Part shown: piece after piece, positions 1-12,900 of the stretch
Numbering within the stretch: the first letter of the stretch is position 1
Layout: each line of letters opens with the position of its first letter
NCBI GenBank assembly: GCA_003342895.1
Contig: PTFA01000362.1
Location: 349,444-413,443, forward strand
From: Casuarius casuarius
Taxonomy: Eukaryota; Chordata; Aves; Casuariiformes; Casuariidae
Reading direction: 5' to 3'
DNA: 64,000 nt
Program-made: the position numbers and the translations under genes
The notes under the pieces: model-generated
What the model saw: the letters and a program-made list of their open reading frames with translations, nothing else
Databases searched by the model: none
Told to the model about the DNA's origin: nothing

Positions 1-747
1 CTTGCAGCAACTGCTACCAACCCGTGAAAGCAAGGAACGTTGTGTAGCGGTTGGCCTGCTCGAGCTACAGTACTTGTCTGTAACTGAGATTTTTGCAGTG
101 ACTTAGTCTGGGTACAGTGCAGGTTTGCTAATAAGATTACAACTGTTATCTGCTCCAGAAATCTCCATTGTGAGGGCTCTGAACTGCCAGCTTGGCTGGA
201 ACAGTTACAACTTTGCGTGAGTCATCATTTTAAGGGATGAAGAAAGTTAGTTGTTCCTGTTATCGCGGGGTGTGGTGTGACTTCATTGCAAAGTCACCGA
301 ATGGTTAGGTACCACTGAAAGGAAGAGTCCTGCTCTACCCTTGAGTGTCTATTGCAGATGTTTTTTCCTGTGCTGTCACCAGTGCTCCCGTGGCTTGTTT
401 AGGGAGTTAAATTGGAAGAAAAATTCATCAATCAAGAAGTGAAAAAGTGCCAATGTGTAAAGAGGGAGGGAGCATACAGGTGGCTAATTTGAATATCCTG
501 TTTCCTAACTGTGTTTCGGAGTAGTTTTTTTTTTTTTTTCCCCTTGCCACTTATTTTTCTTTCCAGCAGCTGGATTTTTGACCAGAGTTTGATCAAATTT
601 TACTGGCTTTGATAGTGGGATGAAGAGCATTAAATAAGGACTTTGCATGTATGCTTCTTTGGATAGCGTTTTCTTATGGGCTGTTGGTGGGAAAACTGTC
701 TTTCAGACTGTAATTCTCTGTTTTCTTCTAGGTTTTTTTTTTTTTAG
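1..747. other. Upstream region, probably 5' intron or 5' UTR
   Basis: No coding sequence is visible. There is no CpG-rich promoter here, so the FARP2 promoter and any non-coding first exon probably lie before the window. The stretch ends in a strong pyrimidine tract (about 732-745) followed by AG at 746-747; a second acceptor-like AG lies at 730-731. This fits the first coding exon being exon 2 of the transcript. Confidence 0.5.
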
Positions 748-767
748 ACTTTGCTCACTGTTGAAAA

Positions 768-971
768 ATGGGAGAGATAGAAGGAACATATAGAGTTCTG
801 CAGACTCCTGGCTCTCGTTTGGGTGTCCAGAAGAACGCCGGAGTGAGTACCTTGGAGCCAGGACAGAATCTCTCTACTGCAATGGCATTATCACCTGCCA
901 AAACGCATGAGAGGGATCTACAGATCAAAATAAAGATGTTGGACAACACAGTGGAAGTACTTGACATTGAG
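768..971 (+). CDS. FARP2: FARP2 coding exon 1 (start codon, N-terminus)
   Basis: Encodes residues 1-68. The ATG at 768 is preceded by AAAA, an acceptable initiation context, and opens the FARP2-specific N-terminus [13 protein letters not shown]. The last third ([19 protein letters not shown]) is the first beta strand of the FERM F1 ubiquitin-like lobe. The exon ends in phase 0 at GAG followed by the donor GTAAGAG (972). The mRNA exon itself probably starts at 748 after the AG at 746-747, giving a 20-base 5' UTR part. An antisense open frame over the same stretch is a shadow. Confidence 0.95.
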
Positions 972-3900
972 GTAAGAGAGGTTTAAACTTGATTTCAAGT
1001 ACACTTAACTTCAGATAATGTAAAGCTTACAGAATGTGCTACTGTACACATCTGGGAAATTTTGAGGCAATAGCTAAATAAAGATTCTTGTAGGGAACTG
1101 ACCTACTTACGAGTAGGTAAATGAGTAGTGCTTCTTGTGTTTTTAAAAAAAAATCTTTTATAGGCAACAGATGTTAATGTTAGTTAACAGACATTTATCT
1201 GAATACAAGCGCATATAGTAACAATTTTTAACTGTTAGTTGCATCAGGGTACACCAGGTATCTTCTGCTGAACTGTTCTTGCTTCCTGAGCCATATGCAG
1301 CTCTGTTGGTGTGGAGATTGGGAAACAAAAGGACTTAAAAAAATTTTATTATAAATGATTTTAATGGTTTGTATCCTCTTCAAGTAAACTTGTTTACATT
1401 ACAAAGCTTTTGCCTGTTGCTGCATTTTGGGAAGGAGGAACCGGAGAGGGTGCAGTGTTTCTGAAAATTGGTATTTAAAAGTATGCCTGCTTAGCAATCA
1501 GAGAAATCTGCATTAAGAAATACAAAAAAACCACATTCGAATGAGGTGGCTCTATATTTACAAAAAGAGTACTTTTTTGTTGTTCTTCAAATTCTTCTTT
1601 CATTCTCAGCGTGAACCTCAGACTCTAATTTTAGCTTGCCTAAAGACCTTTTGTTAGAAAACAGTTCTGCCCCAGTCAGGATACCTGAGCTATCAGGTAT
1701 TCTACATTAGTGTAAAATTGCCTTTATAATTAGTATATGTAGCCTTAACTTGTTGCATACACTTAAATGGGTTTTACCAAATGGAGTAAGAAGAAAGTCT
1801 GCGGAGCTCTAAGGAAATGGTGGCTTTATGGTGAGGTGTAATCTACAGACTGACGTCCAGCTGTTCAAATCTCAAACATGAAATCTGATTTTTTTTCGGT
1901 CATGTATGAGACCGTGCTTGTATCCTCCTATCTGAGGACACAGAGGATACAGCAAACCCAGCCATCCCTCAGTTACTGGAAGTTGCTGGAAACTTTTTTT
2001 TTTTTAAATGAGGTTAGAATATTTTTTTAAAAAACGGCTGCTGACTTTGGCTCTCTCAGGTGTGATTTTTGAAGTTGGTATAGATGTTGGTGAATTTTTT
2101 TATCACTTGTAACCTTGGCAACCGGTGCAAGTCTACCATAAATGACTAACTAAAATCAAGAATGAATTTGTAACTCCTAATTTCCACTTTATCATGGCGC
2201 CAATGACTACAAATCATCTGTGCGTTAGCATTTCCTTCTCTTCCTGTCAAATTTCTACCAACTTTTTGTCTACTCTTCTCATGTAAATCTTCCACATGCC
2301 GCAGTAACCTTAACCTCTTCTTTTTCCTAATTTATAATTCTTCTTTCTGTTCTTTCTGACATAGTCAAAGACAGCTTTATTGTTTTTGATCTACAACCAA
2401 AATAAAACTTTTTGACTATACTTGCTTCTAGGACACCCTCTTAATCCTTTTTCATCTTCAAACTCGGTGATGCTTGCACAGTCTGCAGTTGCGTTCTAGA
2501 GTTCTGCACTAGTTTCTCTTCTGTTCTTTAACTTCTGAGCATCCCTTCCTTGATTCTCTTGAGTTGTCATCTGCCCTTGGTAAAGTTTACTACTTTTCAC
2601 AGTACCTTGATTTTTTGAAACTGTCTTGACTCAGTTCTCTCTCATCTACTGTAATAGTCTTGATCGTACGTCATCCCAGTTATCTTCCTTATTTCTCTCC
2701 AGCTTCCATTACAGGTTAAGGGCAGCTCCGTGCTTAATCCCTTGCCTTCTCCTACAGCACTTCACTGGTAGACTTTTCACTAAACACAAATTCAGCTGCA
2801 TCTTGGTTCTTAAAGATGTCTCAACTCTTGACTGTCTCAATCCTAAATAAAATCAGCCTTTTCCTAATGCAATTTCATTTTCATATTTATCCATGAAAAA
2901 AAATTCCTAAATCATGCTTTGTTTTTTTTAATTGCTGTAGGTGATACCATAGTCTTACCTATCTAACAGATAATTTAGGCATTCATTCACCTCTGATTCC
3001 TCCATTCATTTTAGCTAGTTGTCTCCTGCGGGTGCTCTGATTGTTACTGTTTATCCACACAGCTAAAACCCGTCTCATTCAGGACCACCTCATTCCACGT
3101 CTTGATTATTGCAATAACTTTCTCTTTGGGCTTAGCCAGCACAGTCTTGCTGCATATATGCCCATTCAGCATGTGGCAGCACAAGTCAACTGCTCAGTTG
3201 TTTCTCCTAGCAACTGTTACTGCCTGCCTTTTTTTTTTTTTTTTTTTTTTCATCCTTCCATTGGTTCCTTCTCTTTGTAGCTTCAAGTAGAGAAGTAGTG
3301 TATCTCTGCTTTCAAGGCCCTCCATGGCCTACCTGTAGTTTCTTGCAAGAAGATACTTGACTCTGTCCCCTAATTAGGCCACAATGCAGTACCTGTCTTT
3401 TTTTGTTTGTTTTTGCCATGACTACAAGAGGTTTCCAGTAGTTTTAAACTATCTTTGCTTTTTCCTTTTACCTAGAAAGCGCTCTCTGGTTGTGACATTC
3501 ACAGAAGCATCTCAATTTGGAAACTAGCATGCTGAGACAGTTATTATCATGCTGTTCTTCAGGTTGTTCAGCTCTGATTGCCCTCTTAGTCTCTTGCCTT
3601 ACGTTGTAAGGACTAAGAAGAAGGGGCAATCCTTTAGAGCATCCAGCACAAAAAGGTCTGTAATCAGCAACTGTAGCATTAAAGACTCCTAGTAATACCT
3701 TACCTACGTGATTTGTTTTTGTCTAAATAACATAGAAATCTGGGATGAGATATCAAATTATAAAGCCCTGCCTCCTAATTTGTTCAGCAGACTGGTGGTA
3801 GAGCAGGGGCAGCTGACCACTGTTTGTGAAGGAAAACTGAAATTTTTCATTCAGGGATGGAGGGCAACAGTTAGGAGAGGTCAGCTGTATTTGCTAGGTA

Positions 3901-6900
3901 GGTGGTGTTGGTCCTGAGTAGCTGGTTTTCTGAAAAAGCAATGGGAGAAATTCCTGATTAAGCAGGTGTCCTAGGCAGGTTGAGGTTCTGACTGTAGTGA
4001 GACCTGTCCACTCCTTTTTGCTTTTGGAAATTTTTTTCACCGAGTCTGGGAATGGAAGGCTGTGTTGTCTTCATTATCTATTTTGTATTTAAAAAAAAAA
4101 ATTCCATGTGGTTTGTGTTTATTGATTCAGGTCACAAGACAAGAGCTCTGTTGTGGAGGGTTTGAATATGAAAAGATGCAAATGTGTAAAGACCAGATGT
4201 CCCTTAACAGCTTGTGTTTAAGCCTCCTAGTAGAAGAAAATAATGCATTTTAAGTGAGAAGACTCACGAAAGTGGGAAGTTGATCTGAAGATATGTTTTT
4301 CCCAAGCAAGTAGCACCGTCCTACTGGTGAACATGGACCATGCTTGCATATAAAAGTTTATTAGAAGAACCAGAAACTGACTTTTTGGTCTGGCTGTGGT
4401 CTTAAAATCTCCGAAGACAGAGTAGGAAAGGGACTCTGTAAAGGGAAGCAGAATTGAGGACCAGAGTAAACCAAAGGCCTTTCCCATATATGCTGTTGGT
4501 ACTGCCTGCTAATGAAGATGTAGCTTATGGCAAAAAGCACTTTTTTGTCTGTTTAAATCAAGTTATTGTTGTATCTAGAACAGTTTGTTAAAAGTTCAAT
4601 ATAGCTAAAATCCACTGCTTTTTGTCCACCTATTGCTCTGTCCATACTTACTATCTGTATTGTAAGATTTTACTTATAATTATTAATTTCTTTATAAGAG
4701 GGAGCCATTCTTTAAAGTGTGCTGGAGCAGCATACTAGAGAATCTTTTTTGAATTTTAGGAGAAGGAGATATTCTTAAGTGTATTCTAGAATATAAATAC
4801 TGAAAATTGCAGGTTTATGCTTTCTCCTTTTCCTCCCAAAATGGTAAACACACGAAACATATGCATCCAAAACTGAACTGGAATAGTCATTCTTTTAATG
4901 AGATTTCCCCCCCCCCCCCCCCTTTTTTTACAGCCAGCTTGTTTAGTTAGTTTAAATTTTGCATGTGCCATATCGAGCAGCACCTATCCTCTTCTCTCCA
5001 AGTTAAGCCTGTTGAAACAGGTGGTTTTGCAGACTGCTGGGGCATGGTTGGCAAACTTAAGTTAGTTCACACTTCGGGCACATCTCAAAGAAAAAGAGAT
5101 TTCTGCAGTAGAAGTTCTGCCAGCATTGTCAGTTTTCTTAAGAGACTGAACTTGGAGGCCTTTGGTCAGCGTAAGAATATGGCAGACTTAAGCAGAAGTG
5201 TCTGGGCTGTGTTTAATTTGCCAAAATGACCACTTTAATTTTACCCAGAAATATTATAACAGTCTGGGGCAGATTATGAAAGACAGTAAAATCTCCTGCC
5301 ACAAAGGACAGTTTAGGATATGGAAAGTTGTTTTATACTTGCTGAAAGCCTTTGCGTTGATTTACAGTAAAGTTACAAGTGGAGTGTGTTATGGTGATAG
5401 ATATATGGGCTGTCAGAGGCGTAGAGTATGGCATGTATGTCTGTGTTAGTGGAAACAATTGGTCTTTTTATATGGCATAGCTGGAAAAAGAGTGGTATTG
5501 ATAGTAGATAAGACTGATAATATCTTAAAATCCAGGTAGTGACACAGCAGGTAGATACCTTCAGTCGAAGACACACACTTTATATATAATCACTTGCCAC
5601 ATCTTCCAGTTGTTTCCTCTGATGTAATCCATTTATTTTGGGTCTTTTACTGTCTGCCCCTCTCTGGCACAGTTTTCTCCTTGCACTAGCTTATAAGGCA
5701 TTGAACAGAACTGATGGCATGTGATGTTTAATCTTTAGTCTGTTCCTCTTGTAGGAAATATATATGCTTATTTCTTGCTGATAGCATAGGGCATAATTCA
5801 CATAAGTGTTCTGAAAAATGTGGTTTAGGTTATTATGCTTGAAGCTTACCAAACCCCTTCTGGGTAGCACTTAACACTTTTTCTGCTGCTTATATCTCTT
5901 TCTGTCCTTCTACCTGAAAATAAATTAAAATTCATGAGTGAGAAGTACTTCTGCATTATATTACACTTGCATTTTTCCATGTTTTCACCTAATTCTATAG
6001 AATTCTAACAGCTATAATAACTTTATAGCACAATCCTTAATGTTTGCCAAAACCAAGTGGGTCTGCCTCATCTATTCAGTGGGAAAAATTAAGCTACAAC
6101 TCTTGCTCAGTTTTATTCTTTGTCATGCTGCTTTGAGCAAATTGTCTGTTTTGGTGGGGTTGTTTGTTTAGCTGCTTTTTTTTTCACTATACCAAAATAA
6201 CTTGCCTCTCAGTAAAACATAAGTATTTGTTAGTGTTAGGCACATGTTAATTTACTCTTAGCTTTATTTTGGTTTGATTTTTGCCTTAGACTTCAACTAG
6301 CTTTTGTTTCCTGTGCTGGAATTTCAATTTTGTCCTGCAGTCTTGCCATGCTCTGAAGTTAGATATTGTTTAAGGCTTCCACTGCGAGTTAGGCTAGTGC
6401 AGGTGTTTTTGTGCTATAGAACATGAAACTATGCCTTAGGAAATTTTTTTTTCTGATTTTTTTTTTTTTTTCCCCCTACTTTTTGGCATTGCTGCCGTGC
6501 CTGCTGTTTCCATATCCATTCCTCTAGTTTCCTGAAGGTGACTGCACCTTTTCTTATTTTCTTATTTTCTTATTTATAAGTATGTGAAACACAGCGCACG
6601 TTCTGCCTAACTGCTGTCATCTGTGATTTGGCTGCCTCTGTTTGATGTTACTGGGGTGTGTGTGGGGGGACATGCTCCCCTTTACTGCAGTTCATGAGAA
6701 CAGCGTAGTCAAATAAGATTTCACTTTTATTCCTGCATTTTCTTATTAGATACTGAGTACTCACGACTTGTGGCTATTTTTGAGTTGACTGATGTACCTT
6801 AAAGTGTGCATCCTATTATTAAATTAATAAAAAAAATTAAAGCACCTTGTTCTATGCCAAGTTGAAAACAGTTACTTGATGTTTACTCTGTCCAGTAGTG

Positions 6901-9900
6901 ATACTGTCTTTGCTAGTCACCTATATGATGCCCTCTTGGTTTATTTAAATGTACAAATTGCATTATTAAAAATGCAAAATTACTTTTTCTATGGAGGGAC
7001 CTACATTTAGATAGTGTTTTATTTGCAGTTTGCAGATACCCTCGGCTTGAAAGATGTCATGAAACTTGCATCTTTTCTGATGTTTGCTGTTTCAGAGCAG
7101 TGGTCAGCTGTATGAGCCATTGACTGTGACTCCCTGCGTTCTGAGGCCCTAAAATCGGGAACTGCATTAGGGCTTTAGATGTTTTTATGGAGCTGTGGAG
7201 GAAGCAATCTGAGAGCTCGAACGTACCCTGTGACTTCCTGTGGTTTGAAAAGAACATTTGCAGCCTGTACCCAATGAAAAATGTTAATTATCAGTAACAT
7301 CCTGCAGTAACATTAATCCTGTTAAAAAGAACTTCATCAGGGCTAAAGCAGAAATTTTATAATTGTGAAGGAAAAGGTGCAACTGCAAAATTACAGTTAT
7401 TGTGGAGTTGTAAATAAGACATCTGCATCCATTAAAAATGGAAAACTGTAATAGGAACTGAACAAATCCTTTGGAAATAATTTTCAGAGAGGTAGTCCTT
7501 ACTGCATCTTGCAGTGTGTGTAGACCGGAGCAACTTTCAGCTCATCTTCGGCATTTCAAGGCAGGAGGCTGCTCCTGTGGGACGCAGCAGCCTAACTCCT
7601 GGCTTTTCTGGCAAAGGCAGCGCTCTGACATGAATCTGCTTTTGTGCCTTCCCCCTTGCTCTGCTCATGTGTTCAGACCCTCATTTCATAAAGGCTTTTT
7701 TCCCCCTTCTGTGCTGTAGAAGTATTAACAGCTTAAATATGTGGGAAGTGGGAGGACAGGCTGCTTCTGAATCCTATTAAGCGCTATGCTAACAGAATCT
7801 AAATGCTGTATTAGTAAGCTCAGTGTTTTTCTTCTCTGACCAGGAAGAAATAGTCAAAATTCCAGAAAGAATCATAGCCAGATGTTTGTCATTGCTCCGT
7901 TTTGACTATCCTAAATATGGCAAATAAGCTGCCTTAGAGCTTTTTTTTGTCTGACCTCAGAAGAGAAAGTTAGTAATTCACTATTTGAAATGTGAAGTTA
8001 TTATAGGGTTTAGAAAGAAAGTAATTGGAGCTTTGCAATTTACATACTGTTTCTTTCTACTGTATTTTTTTTTTAAACCTGTTATTTTGTGTTTGGGGGC
8101 TTGAATTTTTTGATGCTATGTAGCAATGTGGTATTGGGTGGGGAAAGGTGAACCCGCAGCCATTTTATTGGTAGACATTTGGGCTTTTTTAAGGGAAGGT
8201 GTGACCGTAGTTTGTGTTATAAAAACAAGATACTGCTTTACACTTCTCCAGACAGTAGTTGTCACATTAGGTAGAAAGAAAATTGAGTTATAAACCAGTG
8301 AAGGAGAGAAATTAAGATCTGAATGTCCCTGTAAGAAAAGTCTATTAAAACCATATCTCTTCTATGCGCATAATAAAACACAGAAACCATTTAGTAAAAT
8401 AAAATCAACTGTCATCCCTGTCCTTGATATATGAATGTAGTAGATTGAGTTCTTAACTGTTTGTATGGTTGTGCATAATGAATAAAATTATGTGCATAGC
8501 TTAAAAAAATTCCCTTGTATGAATTCAAAAGAATTGAAAGGCACTGCGAGAGTCGCATTTATATATTTTAACGTAGACTTGGTATAAAGCTAAACTTATT
8601 TTAAGCTCTCTTATTTATCATAAGCCTGCTGAGAAATTTGGGCTTGCAATTATTCTGTCTGAGAGAGATCTGATAAAGTAAGCCAATGCATAACTTCACA
8701 GTCTTGACATATGTGCAGTATATAATTCTTGCACTTAATTCCTTTCAGATGTCTTCCTAAGCAACTAATATACTAATTCAATGTATTTTATTTAAAATGG
8801 AAAACTTGTAAGGAAGCAACAGGTAACAGTTTGTTCTTTGCTAACTCCAGCATACTCAGTAATAAAGAAAGGTGATAATGGTAGTTTTTGATACAGTCTT
8901 CTGCAGAATGCAGATGTTCATTTCTTTCTCATAATCTCATGATGGAAGATGGTGAAAATCAGCTGAAATTAGTGTTAGGCCGTTCCACCAAAACAACTGG
9001 AAGAAATGCCTTCTTCCAAAAAGAATGCAGTTGTCTGGGAGCCTTTTTCGAGTGTGGGTAATGTTCAAATTTAAGCGGGTTCTGGGGTTTCCAGCATAGA
9101 GTGTACTTGAGAGAGGGGTAATTCGGTAGGATAAGATGTGTGGCCCTCAACTGCCTGGCTGAAATCTGTAAGATACAAAGCACCCGCTTGGGGGTGGTGG
9201 TGGAGAATCAGACTCTTAAAATGTGGATTATGTTATTCTTTAATAATCTCTTTTCAGTTGCAGCAGAACTTATGTTGCTTTTTTGGCATGGTGATAATAC
9301 TGTGCTTGGCTTTTGTGCGCATACTTCTGGTTTTTTGAATGCCATCTTTATTGTAAAAGCTAGTGTTAAACCATCGCTTAGTGTTAGAAGTTGTTTCTTC
9401 CTGGCGTTGAGATGGATGTAAGATGAAGTACTTTGAGTGTGGCCAGCTATTAATGCCTCCTGACTACTCAAGCAAGCCAGGAGAGGCAAAGCTTCCGCGA
9501 ATGACTCGGAAAGGTACCTGCTGAATTGGGAGAAGCTCATTTTCAGGTACACTTTACCAGCTTTGCGATTTGGGCTTATATGTTTGACATCTCTGTTACT
9601 TAAGCTGCTTTTCTTTTCCTCCTACCTGCACTGGCAGCATAGGCAGAATACTAGATGGAGTCTTAACACAAAATGACAGTGGTAAAATATTTGAATTAGT
9701 TTAAAAGAAAGGGGAGGAGGGAGAAGAAAGTACAACTTGATGTGCAGAGACTCCCTCTTAGAGCTGTCCTACATGTAGCTTAACTGAAATCATTGAGGAT
9801 TAAGGTCACTGTCCCTCTTAGTCTGCTTCCCTGGCAGCTCGAGGCAGCTACCTCAAAGCCAGAGGTGTAGGAAATCTCCTGCTCAAAATGGGAAAGTTAG

Positions 9901-12900
9901 CAGAGCTTCAGTCTTATCTAATCTGCTCTATAGGTATTTATTAACCTATTGCCATGGTATCAAAGCTCTGCTCAAAGTGCAGTGGGCAGCGATGTTAGGG
10001 CAGTTGGTACAATTTTTTTTTTTCTACAAAAGAAGCTTATAGGGAAAAGAGTTTTGGCCTTTCCTGCAGAATGAAATATTTAATAGATGCAGAGCATTGA
10101 TTATGGCCATCTTATTTGCTTAACGTTTTAAAATGTTTCCTTCGGGTAGGCTTCCCCTATGCACCAGCCTTTTTCAGCACTTTTTGTGTTGGGTGGAGGA
10201 TTATGAGTAAAGGCTGCGTAAATCATTTTACTTCTGTGGAGATGGTCCCCTTAGATTGTGTTGAAGGCATGTTAGGGAAGTATTGTGGAAAAGTCACTTT
10301 ACCTGTGCCTGTATTTTGTGTATACTGTAGAAAGTTGCGGTGTTTATGAAAATAAAGCTTGAGTGGTCAGCTGTACCTGGTTATTCCTCTGACTCCTGAG
10401 GACTGTGCGTATTAACAGGGTCAAACTTAAACCTCAGTTACTGATATTTGAGCATGTTGCATGCATTCACATTTTGGGTTTGGGTAAAGGCACAAGAAAT
10501 GCAAAATAATCTGGAGTCTCATAATCCCTCATAGCCCAGCTCAAATCTTGTTGTTGGGGGCATAGGTGATGGTTTTGAGGCAAAAGGAAAAGTAATGGAA
10601 AAAAGGCTTGCAATTTTAGTAATCTTTTTGTTATGACCAAAGAGTAGCAAAGCATTATCTGTATTTCAGATTACTTTATTATATATGTGTGTGTGAATAT
10701 ATGTGAAGATATTGTGTGTGTGTGAATATATGTGAAGATATTGTGTAAGTTCCTGGAGTACATATAGTTTAAATGCATGAAAGGGACAGCGATGTTAGTG
10801 GAAACATGCAGAAAAATGTAGTGGGTTGTCCAGATGTGAACAGTCTTATTAATAGCAAAGTTGGGGGGAAAAAAATCAAGATTATCAGCCTCTTTTAGTA
10901 TCTTAGCTTGGGTTGTACTGTTTTACAACCTGCAAAATAGGTGTTTGGACATTCTGGTATGAAGCTTAATTTCTGGAAGTGGAAAAATGCTGGTACACAT
11001 GCTTATTTTGAGAGTGGCTAATAATGACGTGCTGTCCATTTTGACAGCAGCCCATTTTTCCAACCAGGCTCATGTTTATGTTGTAGATTATTTTAGCCAC
11101 TGAACTGTTTAAAGGCTTGAAATAGTGCACGTATTTAATGTTAACACACTGACGAGGCTGAGTCCTTTAAGTGTGCAGTTAATGTTTGAAGAAGGCTGTC
11201 AGTGTGGCATTGCTCTGGCCTTCTGCAGCCTTTTGGCAAATTACTTGAAATAGCGTGTTTTCTAAAACTGTTTCAGTACTGCCATTAGCAGTGCTACTTT
11301 CTGGCATTTCCACTGCTGTGATTTTTCACCACTGTGTGGATTCTGCCACACTAAAGCATTTTTTTTCTTTATGACAACTGTAGCTGCTGTTGTATGATTG
11401 TTTAATTATTAGCGGGCATGAATTTTGGTGCCAAATTGTCTGCTGTTGAAGGAAGCGGATGAACAAAAACTTAATTGGGGGGTGTCTGGGACGTTCTGGC
11501 GTTTCATATGATTTCTTGCATTTTAAAACTGAGGGAAGGGAGGGAGGGTAAAAAGGAGTAATTATGATCATCTCATCCTTCCAATTGCAGGTTGCTGTCC
11601 CTGTGGATCTAAACATTGATTTTTGTAGAGGTTTGACTTCAGATATCTAGGAATGGTTTTGGTCAGTGCATCTACAGGCTCTGTTATGGAAGCAGTATGT
11701 AAAGCAACAGTGTCCTAAAACTCTTTCCAGTTATGTGTTAATAGGATTTTAATTTCAGTGACTTATCTCAAACTATTTACTTGGGTAGTGTAGTGCCGTG
11801 CATGAAGCAAATGTGTCTGGCTTCTTTTTTTTCATTTCAAGTAATGAAAGTGATTATGAATTTTTGCTTGACTTTCAGTAATCTTTATGTGGATCTCTTT
11901 ATGTGTTGCTTGTGTTCAGCACTTTGCAACTGTGTATTGATTGCAAGCTTAATCATTAAGACATTTTGATTTTTCGGAGTGCAGAATGTGTCTTATTGCT
12001 AGTGCTTTTCAAACTTATCACATAGGCAAACAGGACCATTTTTTGTCCCTATGTATACATTTCCCAATTTCTTTCACATAATTCCCTCCCTCTTGGGGAT
12101 CTTTTCCCATGTCAACAACTTATTGCTTTCCTACTTTCAGGCATCCAGCAAGTCTAGCCACTCTGGAAAAGCACGTTTGTTGGGAAGAGCTGGTTCATTT
12201 GGCAGTGAAGTGCTTTAACACTGCGTGAACATTTAAATGATCACATGTTTTAAAGCTAACTTTCATTATATGAGTTAAAGGCTTACACTTCTAGAATAAT
12301 TTGTCTGGTTGTATGTTCTGGGAAAAAGAAAAAAAATCTTTAAAAATTAATTTTTAACCAAAAATTGTTCCTAATATGCAACATATTTTAAGTTACATAA
12401 ATGAACTGGTGAGTTTTTCTTTGGTCTTACTGTCTCCATATTTGAGTGAGTGAGTTTTCAGTGCTGCGTTAAAAATACCGTGACACAAATTACTTTTAAA
12501 AACAAGTTAGACTTAAGGTAAAAATGTATACTATATGAATTTGTGAAGAGATCTTGAAGTCTTTCCGGAATGGCGGTGTATTTCCAAAGCACTGCTGTTT
12601 TTACAACAGCATGAGCCTGTAAGTGAATGTAAAATTAGACTTTCTGAACTAGCGCAGCTTTGAACAGCAGTGCAGATATTTCCGTCACAGAGGGTGATGC
12701 TTTCCTATTTTCTCAGGCTACCTTAAAAGTATAAGGAAATATGTAGAGGGTGTTGGTAGTGATTTAGCTATGGATGGAAGATGGGAAGGCGTAATAAAAA
12801 TTCAGAGGGCATCAGCTTTCCCAGAACTCTGCGTGGTGGGAAATACTAGGTCCCTTCCTCTCTTTTTTCTTTTTTTAATCTTCTGTACTGAGATGTCTTT

